Below are positions 26,160 through 32,888 of a stretch of DNA of 64,000 bases, piece after piece (position 1 is the stretch's first letter; each line of letters opens with the position of its first letter). The notes under the pieces were generated by a model, which saw nothing but the letters and a program-made list of their open reading frames with translations, did no database searches and was not told the DNA's origin. Made by a program: the position numbers and the translations under genes. The stretch comes from Oleidesulfovibrio alaskensis DSM 16109 (GTDB lineage Bacteria; Desulfobacterota; Desulfovibrionia; Desulfovibrionales; Desulfovibrionaceae): the NCBI RefSeq assembly GCF_000482745.1, contig NZ_KI519496.1:62001-126000 (forward strand), read 5' to 3'.

Positions 26160-26211
26160 GTAATCGGCGGCCGTAATCGGCGGGCGTAATCGGCAGACGT
26201 GACCGGCAGAC
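26160..26211. repeat. 13-bp tandem repeat, four copies
   Basis: Four adjacent 13-base units based on GTAATCGGCGGGC (26160, 26173, 26186, 26199), the last two drifting to GGCAGAC. The rest of the 26036-26453 gap holds only two minus-strand hairpins; long frames there run through the terminators and are not credible. Confidence 0.85.
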
Positions 26212-26258
26212 GGGCATGCCGTGTACGGGCAGAAACCAAAACACACATAGCCGCACAC

Positions 26259-26281
26259 AAAAAGGGCGCCGGAGCGCCCTT
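26259..26281 (-). terminator. Intrinsic terminator of the flavodoxin transcript
   Basis: AAGGGCGC (26262-26269) and GCGCCCTT (26274-26281) form a perfect 8-bp stem with a 4-base loop. On the minus strand it runs into five T. It lies 170 bases beyond the last frame of the flavodoxin operon. Confidence 0.8.
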
Positions 26282-26453
26282 ACGGATACATGCCAGCCCG
26301 ATACGGCGGCCTGCTGCCCTGCAACTGCGCAACGCAGCTTTCGGCTGTGTGCCGGCTACAGGGCGGTTCAGATATTTTCCGGCTGCCGGAACGGCGCAAC
26401 ACGGCAGACCCTGCCGCAGAATACGCCGCATGGCGCCTTTTCATCTGCTGCCG

Positions 26454-26723
26454 CTAACCGGCAAGAGTGCCCAGCAGCATTTCCAGCAGCAGAACAGTGA
26501 CAAGGCACAGCATCACATCACGCACTTCCGAGCCTTTGCGGAACATTCCCTTTTTTCTGCCGACGGGTGCCTGCAGTTTCCGGGGGGAATTACCGGCCTG
26601 CGGCACCACGGGCATCTCCTGCGGAAGAACCGGCAGCGGCGCCGGACGGGGCGGCACCTTCGGAAAGAACTCCGGCCGCATGCTCCTGTTCGGCCATGGC
26701 GCGGGCAAGATGGCCGGAATCAT
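26454..26723 (-). CDS. Second frame of a small gene: Pro-rich linker and C-terminal membrane segment
   Basis: An 89-residue frame overlapping the next entry by 134 bases in the +1 register. From about residue 17 it reads like real coding sequence: codons end mostly in G or C, a Pro-rich linker (PPRPAPLPVLPQEMPVVP) leads to a basic patch and a C-terminal hydrophobic helix (VMLCLVTVLLLEMLLGTLAG). It has no ribosome site of its own, and a stop codon precedes its first ATG. The simplest reading is that it is the 3' part of the gene starting at 26802, reached by a +1 frameshift between 26729 and 26590, either a mutation or sequencing slip, or a programmed event. Confidence 0.55.
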   Translation of the reverse strand: MIPAILPAPWPNRSMRPEFFPKVPPRPAPLPVLPQEMPVVPQAGNSPRKLQAPVGRKKGMFRKGSEVRDVMLCLVTVLLLEMLLGTLAG

Positions 26724-26802
26724 CGGTCAGAACGCCGCGCAGAACGCTCCGCAAAAAGCCTTTTGCGGTTCCCCGGGAATGAATGCTCAACTTGGGCTGC
26801 AT
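26590..26802 (-). CDS. Small protein downstream of flavodoxin (first frame, probably frameshifted)
   Basis: The ATG at 26802 has a perfect AGGAGG five bases upstream and lies 25 bases after the flavodoxin stop, so translation very probably begins here. The first 30 residues (MQPKLSIHSRGTAKGFLRSV onward) look natural. The last 25 are Ala/Gly/Ser-rich with less typical third bases and stop at 26590. The sister frame at 26454-26723 holds the more convincing continuation with a membrane anchor. I recall a small conserved gene after flavodoxin in other Desulfovibrio; a combined product would be about 115 residues. Function unknown. Confidence 0.55.
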   Translation of the reverse strand: MQPKLSIHSRGTAKGFLRSVLRGVLTDDSGHLARAMAEQEHAAGVLSEGAAPSGAAAGSSAGDARGAAGR

Positions 26803-26827
26803 GATGCCTCCTGTGCTGTGGTATCTG

Positions 26828-27274
26828 TTACAGGGCTGCGCCGACGGCCGACGCCCAGTCTGCTATCTCGCTGCGGCACGAACCGGGATCGCCGTCAATC
26901 TTCAGTGAATCGCAGATAATGCGCGCGCCGTTTTCCTTTGCACGTTCTTCAATGGCGTCCACCGCGCCGCAGAACCACTGATAACTGGAATCGCCGCACC
27001 CGAAGCAGCCCACCTTGACGCCACTCAGGCCGGCCTTGTCCAGTTCATCATACAGGTCGATGAAATCGTCCTGCAGTTCAATCTCCTCGTCACCCCATGT
27101 GGAGCAGCCGAAGAGCACAGCGTCGTAGCCCTCGCACAGACCTTCCGCCTCGACTGCGGTAACATCGTTTACCACGGCATCATGGCCTGCATTTTTCAGT
27201 TCGGTGCCCACAATCTCGGCTGTGGTCTGGGTGTTTCCGGTTGTGGAACCGTAAACGATAAGCACTTTAGCCAT
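26828..27274 (-). CDS. fld: Flavodoxin
   Basis: Flavodoxin of 148 residues, the same length as the classic Desulfovibrio protein. It is a low-potential FMN electron carrier in the cytoplasm that replaces ferredoxin when iron is short. FMN phosphate loop GSTTGNT (residues 10-16), the flavin-stacking loops GCSTWGDEEIELQDDF and FGCGDSSYQWFCGAVD, and the helix AIEERAKENGARII are all present. The start at 27274 (MAKVLIVYG) has GAGG upstream; longer in-frame starts add unrelated residues. A promoter overlapped by a Fur box lies about 235 bases upstream. Confidence 0.97.
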   Translation of the reverse strand: MAKVLIVYGSTTGNTQTTAEIVGTELKNAGHDAVVNDVTAVEAEGLCEGYDAVLFGCSTWGDEEIELQDDFIDLYDELDKAGLSGVKVGCFGCGDSSYQWFCGAVDAIEERAKENGARIICDSLKIDGDPGSCRSEIADWASAVGAAL

Positions 27275-27507
27275 CTCGCAAACCTCGTGTGACAGTTTGT
27301 ACGCCCCCGCCAATCGGGGGCATGCTACAGTGGCTGTGCACAACGGCGGAACAGATGAACAAAGGTGCCGGCCGCGCGCGCAGGACATGACGGGCTGATT
27401 GCTGTGCCACGGAGCCTGTCAGTTCGGGCGCCCTGCGCGCCGCCGGTCTGGTAAGGAGCATGCGTTTCATTTCGGTATGCGTGTCGTTCCTTTCTCGGTT
27501 GCCCCTC

Positions 27508-27536
27508 TTGTATGTGAAAATGAAATTCATTGTCAA
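27508..27536 (-). promoter_or_regulatory. Fur-controlled promoter of the flavodoxin operon
   Basis: On the minus strand TTGACA (27531-27536) and ATACAA (27508-27513) are spaced by exactly 17 bases. The spacer holds AATGAATTTCATT (27519-27531), a 6-1-6 inverted repeat of the Fur-box type. Iron-loaded Fur bound here would block the promoter, giving flavodoxin under iron limitation. The 5' leader would be about 220 nt. Confidence 0.75.
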
Positions 27537-28020
27537 TTCTATTCTCAAAAAAATATTGCCGGGGCCCGTCACAATTTGCATCGCAACCGCGATATGTTAT
27601 GGTTGCCGCAGTATATTACCCTTTAAAGGAGTGTTTTTTTTCTTGTGAAGACAGAAAGATCATGGCAAGTAACGCGCGTTGCATTTTGCAGCGGCGCGTA
27701 CACGCGTCAGATCATCGCAAGGGAGCGGCGGGACTATGCAAACCCTCCACCACTGCAGCAGCGCCCCTTCTTATCATGCGCTGCACCGCGTACACTACGC
27801 GGGCGATGCCCGAACGCCGGGCTGCGGTTTAACCGGCAGGGGGTAGCCCCGGCCGGACTTCCGCAGTGTTACCGGCCTCTTGTTGTCTTGGGCAGGTTCT
27901 GCCCAAACTTTCCCAAATCCAGTAAAATCGAGTACCATCGCAGGACATGCTCCTGCACTGGCCGCGCGTACCGGCCCGTCCGACGGGTTGGCATCATGTT
28001 TTTTTATCGGGGGTGCGACG
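27537..28020 (+). promoter_or_regulatory. Leader region of the polyamine-importer operon
   Basis: No gene is credible here. TTGGGCAG-GTT-CTGCCCAA (27888-27906) is a perfect 8-bp inverted repeat. TAAAAT (27923-27928) lies 17 bases after its right arm, so the repeat would cover the -35 position of a promoter: a plausible operator for potABCD. Around 27600-27645 there is CCTTTAAAGG followed by a T-run, too weak to call a terminator. Nothing else recognised. Confidence 0.4.
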
Positions 28021-29142
28021 ATGGCTGAACAGGATTACATATTCGAGCTGCGCGGAGTATCAAAATACTTCGACGACACCTGTGCGCTCGAAAATATAGA
28101 TCTGCAGATCAGAAACGGCGAGTTCCTTACGCTGCTGGGCCCTTCGGGCTGCGGAAAAACAACCATTCTGCGTCTTCTTTCCGGATTCGAAACGCCCTCA
28201 TCGGGCGATGTCATCCTGAGCGGCCGTGTGGTGAACGACGTTCCGCCCGAGCAGCGTCAGGTAAACACCGTGTTTCAGAATTATGCGCTTTTTCCGCATA
28301 TGACGGTGCGTGATAACGTGGGCTTCGGGCTGAAAATGCAGAAACGTCCGAAGGATGAAATAGCCAGACGTGTGCGCGAAGCACTGAAGATGGTGCATCT
28401 GGAGCAGTTCGGCGACCGCAAGCCCGCGCGGCTTTCCGGCGGGCAGCAGCAACGAGTGGCCATTGCCCGCGCAGTGGTGAACAACCCCTATGTGCTGCTG
28501 CTGGACGAGCCCTTCAGCGCCCTTGATTTTAAGCTGCGCAAAAAAATGCAGCTGGAAATCAAGCATCTGCAGCGTCAGCTGGGCATCACCTTTGTCTTTG
28601 TGACACACGATCAGGAAGAGGCGTTTGCCATGTCCGACCGTGTGGTGGTGATGAATGACGGCCGCATTGAACAGATAGGCTCGCCGCAGGAAATATACGA
28701 AGAACCGGCCAACCTGTATGTGGCCCGTTTTGTGGGCGACATAAACATACTGGACGGTACCATAACCGCCCGCCGCAACGGCGTGCTGTATGACGCCACG
28801 CTGGAAGGCGTGCCTTTTCCCGTGCAGACCGGAAAGCAGTTTGAAACCGGCGACCGCGTCAAGGTTCTGCTGCGTCCCGAAGACATCCGCCTGCACATGA
28901 TGCACGACCTGCCGGATGGTGAATACTTTACCGGCGCCATTGAAGAAACCGTGTACAAAGGCGCCACCGTTGATATTGTGGTGCGGCTGGACAGCCCCAG
29001 CGAAGGACAGCCCGGCAAACAGCTGCTGGTTGCAGAATTCTTCAACGAGGATGACGAAGAAATCAACTACACTCCGGGCGAACGCGTGGCCGTCACCTGG
29101 GTAAACGGCTGGGAGGTAGTGCTGGGAGATGATGGGGAGTAA
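28021..29142 (+). CDS. potA: Spermidine/putrescine ABC importer ATPase
   Basis: PotA, 373 residues. Walker A GPSGCGKTT, signature LSGGQQQRVAIARA, Walker B VLLLDEPFSALD and the switch His in FVTHDQEEAFAMSDR are complete. The C-terminal TOBE/OB domain includes VKVLLRPEDIRLH. The ATG at 28021 follows GGGGGTG. Three genes with overlapping junctions follow in PotB-PotC-PotD order, so the specificity call rests on synteny and the PotD protein. It takes up polyamines at the inner membrane. Confidence 0.94.
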   Translation: MAEQDYIFELRGVSKYFDDTCALENIDLQIRNGEFLTLLGPSGCGKTTILRLLSGFETPSSGDVILSGRVVNDVPPEQRQVNTVFQNYALFPHMTVRDNVGFGLKMQKRPKDEIARRVREALKMVHLEQFGDRKPARLSGGQQQRVAIARAVVNNPYVLLLDEPFSALDFKLRKKMQLEIKHLQRQLGITFVFVTHDQEEAFAMSDRVVVMNDGRIEQIGSPQEIYEEPANLYVARFVGDINILDGTITARRNGVLYDATLEGVPFPVQTGKQFETGDRVKVLLRPEDIRLHMMHDLPDGEYFTGAIEETVYKGATVDIVVRLDSPSEGQPGKQLLVAEFFNEDDEEINYTPGERVAVTWVNGWEVVLGDDGE

Positions 29143-30007
29143 GTTTTTCCGCCGGTTCAGCATCACCGCCGTTGCGCTGTGGCTGGGGCTTTTTGCGCTG
29201 GTACCGCACCTTATGCTGGTGGGAGCGTCTTTTCTGACGCGCGACCCCGGCAGCTTTGTTGCGCCGCAACTCACTCTGGACAACTTTATCCGTCTGTTCG
29301 ATCCCATGTTCGTCAGAATATTTCTGGAATCGTTCAGGCTGGCGGGCATCACCACAGCTTTCTGCCTGCTGATGGGCTATCCGTTCGCCTTTCTGCTGGC
29401 CACAGCCCGCGAACACCTGCGCCCGTGGCTGCTGCTGCTTGTCATCATTCCTTTCTGGACAAACTCGCTCATCCGCACCTACGCCATGATCATTATCCTG
29501 AAATCCAACGGGGTGCTGAGCAAAGTGCTCATGGCGGCGGGGCTTATTGATGCCCCCATATCGCTCATGTACAGCGAAATAGCCGTGGTGGCCGGTTTTG
29601 CCTACACGTCGCTTCCGTTCATGATTCTGCCGCTGTTCGCTTCCATCGAAAAGCTGGACATGCGCCTGCTGGATGCCGCACGCGACCTTGGCGCCAGCAC
29701 GCGGCAGACATTTTTTTCCGTCACGCTGCCCCTGACCATGCCGGGCATAGTGGCCGGCTGCATGCTTGTTTTTCTGCCTGCGCTGGGCTGTTTTTATGTG
29801 CCGGAAATACTGGGCGGTTCCAAAACGCTGGTCATGGGCAGCTTTATCAAAAACCAGTTTCTGGTGGCCCGCGACTGGCCGCTGGGTTCCGCTGCCAGCA
29901 TAGTGATGACTCTTATTCTCGTGGTACTTATTCTGCTGTACTATATGGCAAAAAAACGCAGCGCCACGCATCACAAGGATGATGAACTGTACGGGGAGGG
30001 CATGTGA
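29129..30007 (+). CDS. potB: Polyamine ABC importer permease PotB
   Basis: Inner-membrane permease, 292 residues, six hydrophobic segments, start overlapping potA by 14 bases. The coupling loop DAARDLGASTRQTFFSVTLP is the EAA motif, followed by PEILGGSKTLVMGSFI, highly typical of PotB. The stop overlaps the potC start. Confidence 0.94.
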   Translation: MMGSKFFRRFSITAVALWLGLFALVPHLMLVGASFLTRDPGSFVAPQLTLDNFIRLFDPMFVRIFLESFRLAGITTAFCLLMGYPFAFLLATAREHLRPWLLLLVIIPFWTNSLIRTYAMIIILKSNGVLSKVLMAAGLIDAPISLMYSEIAVVAGFAYTSLPFMILPLFASIEKLDMRLLDAARDLGASTRQTFFSVTLPLTMPGIVAGCMLVFLPALGCFYVPEILGGSKTLVMGSFIKNQFLVARDWPLGSAASIVMTLILVVLILLYYMAKKRSATHHKDDELYGEGM

Positions 30008-30777
30008 TGAAAATCCTGCGCCGGACCTACATGTGGGCGGTCTACGCCTTTTTGTACATTCCCATTCTGGTGGTCATTGCCTATTCCGTCAACAACGCGA
30101 AATACACCACCGACTGGAAAGGCTTTACATGGAAGTGGTATCAGCAGCTGTTCAGCAACCAGCAGCTGATGGACGCCGCCGCAAACTCGCTCATGGTGGC
30201 CACCGTTGCCGCCACCTGCGCCACCGTGCTGGGCACGCTGGCCGCCCTGTGCATACACCGCTACCGCTTTACCGGACGCAAGGTGCTGCACGGCCTCACG
30301 TATGTGCTTACGGTGTCGCCCGATATCGTCATGGGCATCTCGCTTCTCATCTTTTTCATTTTCTTTCATATCGAGCTTGGTTTCGGCACGCTGCTGGCAG
30401 CGCACATCACGCTGTGCCTGCCTTTTGTCACGGTGACGGTACTGGGCCGCTTTTCGGAATTCGATGAAGATGTGGTGGCTGCAGCCAAAGACCTCGGCGC
30501 ATCAGAAGGACAGGCCTTCCGCCATGTCATTCTGCCGCTTATCATGCCTGCCGTCATGGCAGGCTGGCTGCTCAGTTTCACACTTTCCATGGACGACGTG
30601 CTCATCAGCTTCTTTGTAACGGGGCCGAACTTTGATATTCTGCCCCTGCGCATCTATTCCATGGTCAGGCTGGGCGTAAAGCCCGACATCAACGCGCTGA
30701 GCGCGGTTCTGTTCTGCCTGACAATCGTACTGGTACTGCTGGCCCACACCCTTAGCAAGGCAAGGAGACGCCCATGA
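30007..30777 (+). CDS. potC: Polyamine ABC importer permease PotC
   Basis: Second permease, 256 residues. It starts MKILRRTYMWAVYAFLYIPI, with PILVVIAYSVNN typical of PotC. The EAA loop is AAAKDLGASEGQAFRHVILP, then SMDDVLISFFVTGP. The ATG at 30007 shares its A with the potB stop; a GTG three bases earlier is possible. It overlaps potD by ATGA. Confidence 0.94.
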   Translation: MKILRRTYMWAVYAFLYIPILVVIAYSVNNAKYTTDWKGFTWKWYQQLFSNQQLMDAAANSLMVATVAATCATVLGTLAALCIHRYRFTGRKVLHGLTYVLTVSPDIVMGISLLIFFIFFHIELGFGTLLAAHITLCLPFVTVTVLGRFSEFDEDVVAAAKDLGASEGQAFRHVILPLIMPAVMAGWLLSFTLSMDDVLISFFVTGPNFDILPLRIYSMVRLGVKPDINALSAVLFCLTIVLVLLAHTLSKARRRP

Positions 30778-31820
30778 AAAAGCTCTTCGCCGTCATCCTG
30801 ACGGTCATGCTGTGTCCGTTTTTTGCCCAGAACGCTCTGGCGCAGGATGAAAAAATCCTCAATGTGTACAACTGGTCGGAATACATTCCGCAGGATGTGC
30901 TGACGCAGTTCACGGAAGAAACCGGCATCGAAATCAACTACACCACGTTTGAATCCAATGAAGCCATGTACGCCAAGCTCAAACTGCTGGACGGCAAAGG
31001 CTACGATGTGGTGGTGCCTTCTACCTATTTTGTCACGCTGATGCGCGAACAGGGCCTGCTGGCCAGAATAGACACCGGCAAGCTGGATAACTTCAAGCAT
31101 ATTGACCCGTTTGTTCTGCACCAGCCCTTTGACCCGAAAAACGAATATTCCGTGCCTTACATGTGGGGTTCCACCAGCCTGCTGGTGAATACCGATCATG
31201 TCGATCCCGCATCCGTAACCAGCTGGCACGACCTGCTGCGTCCGGAATTCAAGGGCAAGATCATTCTGTCGGACGATCTGCGCGACACCATGGGCATGGC
31301 TCTGCTGGCCACCGGCCATTCGGTGAACAGCCGCAGCGATGCAGAGCTCAAAGAAGCGTACGAGTTTCTGAAACAGCTCTACCCTTCCGTACGCGTGTTT
31401 GATGTGACTGCCACCAAGCAGGCGTTCGCCAGCGAGGAAGTCATCATCGGCATGTCATGGAACGGCGATGCCACCGTGCTGACGCAGGAAATGCCCAATC
31501 TGCAGTACATCTATCCCCGAGAAGGCGCCCCCCTGTGGCTGGACAGCCTGTGCATTCCCAAAAATGCCGAGCACAAAGACAACGCCCATACGTTCATCAA
31601 CTTTCTGCTGCGGCCCGACATTGCCAAGCGCATAGTGGAAGAATATCTGTATTCCACCCCCAACAAAGCCGCGTGGGAACTGCTGCCCGAAGACCTGAAA
31701 AACAGCCGGGCGGTTTCCCCCACAGCGCAGGATCTCGAAAAAAGCGAATTCTGCGACTCAGTGGGCCCCGCACTGCAGATATATGAAAAATACTGGCAGA
31801 TGCTGAAAACCAGAAGTTAA
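30774..31820 (+). CDS. potD: Polyamine-binding periplasmic protein PotD
   Basis: Periplasmic binding protein, 348 residues, with a signal peptide cleaved after ALA in MKKLFAVILTVMLCPFFAQN-ALA. The mature protein begins with the family hallmark ILNVYNWSEYIP. Later segments YDVVVPSTYFVTLMREQGLL, VPYMWGSTSLLVNTD and SWNGDA match PotD/PotF, including the Trp and Asp residues that ring the polyamine. It is the last gene of the four-gene operon, followed 22 bases later by a terminator. Confidence 0.95.
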   Translation: MKKLFAVILTVMLCPFFAQNALAQDEKILNVYNWSEYIPQDVLTQFTEETGIEINYTTFESNEAMYAKLKLLDGKGYDVVVPSTYFVTLMREQGLLARIDTGKLDNFKHIDPFVLHQPFDPKNEYSVPYMWGSTSLLVNTDHVDPASVTSWHDLLRPEFKGKIILSDDLRDTMGMALLATGHSVNSRSDAELKEAYEFLKQLYPSVRVFDVTATKQAFASEEVIIGMSWNGDATVLTQEMPNLQYIYPREGAPLWLDSLCIPKNAEHKDNAHTFINFLLRPDIAKRIVEEYLYSTPNKAAWELLPEDLKNSRAVSPTAQDLEKSEFCDSVGPALQIYEKYWQMLKTRS

Positions 31821-31841
31821 CGCATTGCGCCACCCGCACAT

Positions 31842-31875
31842 AAAGCCCGCAGGCATAAGCCTGCGGGCTTTTTTT
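31842..31875 (+). terminator. Intrinsic terminator of potABCD
   Basis: AAAGCCCGCAGGC (31842-31854), loop ATAA, GCCTGCGGGCTTT (31859-31871), running into further T. Perfect 13-bp stem. Confidence 0.95.
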
Positions 31876-31890
31876 CATACGCGCATTGAC

Positions 31891-31917
31891 AAAAAAAACT
31901 GCGGAGGCTCTCCGCAG
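31891..31917 (-). terminator. Intrinsic terminator, minus strand
   Basis: CTGCGGAG (31899-31906) and CTCCGCAG (31910-31917) pair perfectly with a 3-base loop. On the minus strand eight T follow. It faces the potABCD terminator and must end a leftward transcript, yet the nearest minus-strand stop codon is 470 bases away. Confidence 0.88.
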
Positions 31918-32387
31918 GACGGTACTAAGCCGGAACAGGCCGCTGCCGCGCGCACGCACAAAGCCGGAGCACGGTCCGCCGCGGGTGCAAAAGCGCCTGC
32001 CGGAACCGCACCCCGCCGGAGCAGAGACACAGCCGTTCCGGCGGCAGAAAAGGCGGGCCGGTACACGGTCCGGAAGCAGCACCCGGACGGAGCAACACAA
32101 AACCGGCATGTGCAAGGTGTCAGAAAGACCGCCGGAAGGCGGAAAAAGGACCGCGCTCGTATGCACCATACGCCGCAGCCCTGCAGCCCAGTGGTCCGGA
32201 TATGCGGGAGGTATGCAGCGGAGTCACCGCCGTTCACCGCCGTTTAGGCGGCACCGGTCTGCCATTGCGGGAAACCGGCACTGCACGGCCTTATACGGCA
32301 AAAAGCCGTGACCGGTGTGCGGAAAACGACAATGGCCGCGGGGCTGCGCCGCAGCCGTTCACAGCCGGCTGCAGCGCAGCCGCGGCA
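31918..32387 (-). other. 470-base gene-free stretch between the Fur-family gene and its terminator
   Basis: No frame on either strand has a ribosome site or natural composition; the longest minus-strand frames run through the terminator. It contains CACCGCCGTT twice in tandem (about 32225-32245) and small hairpins, including CGGC-AAAAA-GCCG near 32296. It could be a long 3' untranslated region or hold a small RNA made from the minus strand; nothing proves either. Confidence 0.3.
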
Positions 32388-32777
32388 TCAGTTTTTCGTC
32401 ATGCATTCGTCGCAGATACCCTCAAACTCCACCCGCGCTGTGGTCACGGTAAAACCGGGCACATCAAGGCGGTTGAAAGCAGGCACGTCAAGCGGCTTCA
32501 TCACATCACCCACACGGCCGCATTTTGTGCAGCGTACATGCTGATGCGGCGCCGTGTTGCCGTCAAAGCGTTTCTGGGCGCCTGCGTGCTCAAGCCGCAG
32601 AATCTCACCGGTTTCCGCCAGCAGATCCAGATTGCGGTATACCGTACCCAGGCTGATACGCGGCAGAATGGGGCGGACCATCTCATAAATCTCATCTGCG
32701 GTGGGGTGGCTCGTCACTTTACGCAACTCGTCAAGGATCACCTTGCGTTGCCTTGTCATTCTTGTCTGTGCAGCCAT
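32388..32777 (-). CDS. Fur/PerR-family metal-dependent repressor
   Basis: A 129-residue regulator. N-terminal winged helix: TRQRKVILDELRK and ISLGTVYRNLDLLAETGEI. The C-terminal half has the metal/dimer motif PHQHVRCTKCGRVGDV and a second Cys pair (CDECM), giving the four-Cys structural zinc site of PerR/Fur. Length and sequence suggest PerR or a Fur paralogue; the residue that separates peroxide from iron sensing cannot be judged by eye. The start at 32777 follows GGAGG by 6 bases; MLEAS upstream is not needed. An AT-rich partly palindromic element lies in front. Confidence 0.92.
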   Translation of the reverse strand: MAAQTRMTRQRKVILDELRKVTSHPTADEIYEMVRPILPRISLGTVYRNLDLLAETGEILRLEHAGAQKRFDGNTAPHQHVRCTKCGRVGDVMKPLDVPAFNRLDVPGFTVTTARVEFEGICDECMTKN

Positions 32778-32790
32778 GGAAGCCTCCAGC

Positions 32791-32818
32791 AACTAATTAA
32801 TAATAACCATTCCTAAAG
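32791..32818 (-). promoter_or_regulatory. AT-rich promoter/operator of the Fur-family gene
   Basis: On the minus strand GGTTATTATTAATTAG lies 15 bases before the ribosome site. It resembles PerR/Fur-type boxes (TTATTAT against TTATAAT) and contains -10-like hexamers, consistent with autoregulation. Weak evidence. Confidence 0.35.
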
Positions 32819-32888
32819 TAGTGCCGCTGCAATGTCAAGGACCGGCGGTCTCGCGACCGCAGAAAATACTGTCCGCCACAAAAGCTCT

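Noticed and set aside
26123..26431. 102-residue minus-strand frame downstream of the flavodoxin operon
   Set aside because: Crosses an intrinsic terminator and a 13-bp tandem repeat; composition unnatural.
27600..27650. CCTTTAAAGG followed by a T-run as a terminator
   Set aside because: The stem is only a 10-base A/T-centred palindrome without loop; too weak to call.
31875..32237. 120-residue Cys/Ala-rich minus-strand frame after the Fur-family gene
   Set aside because: Runs through the terminator at 31891 and has no ribosome site.
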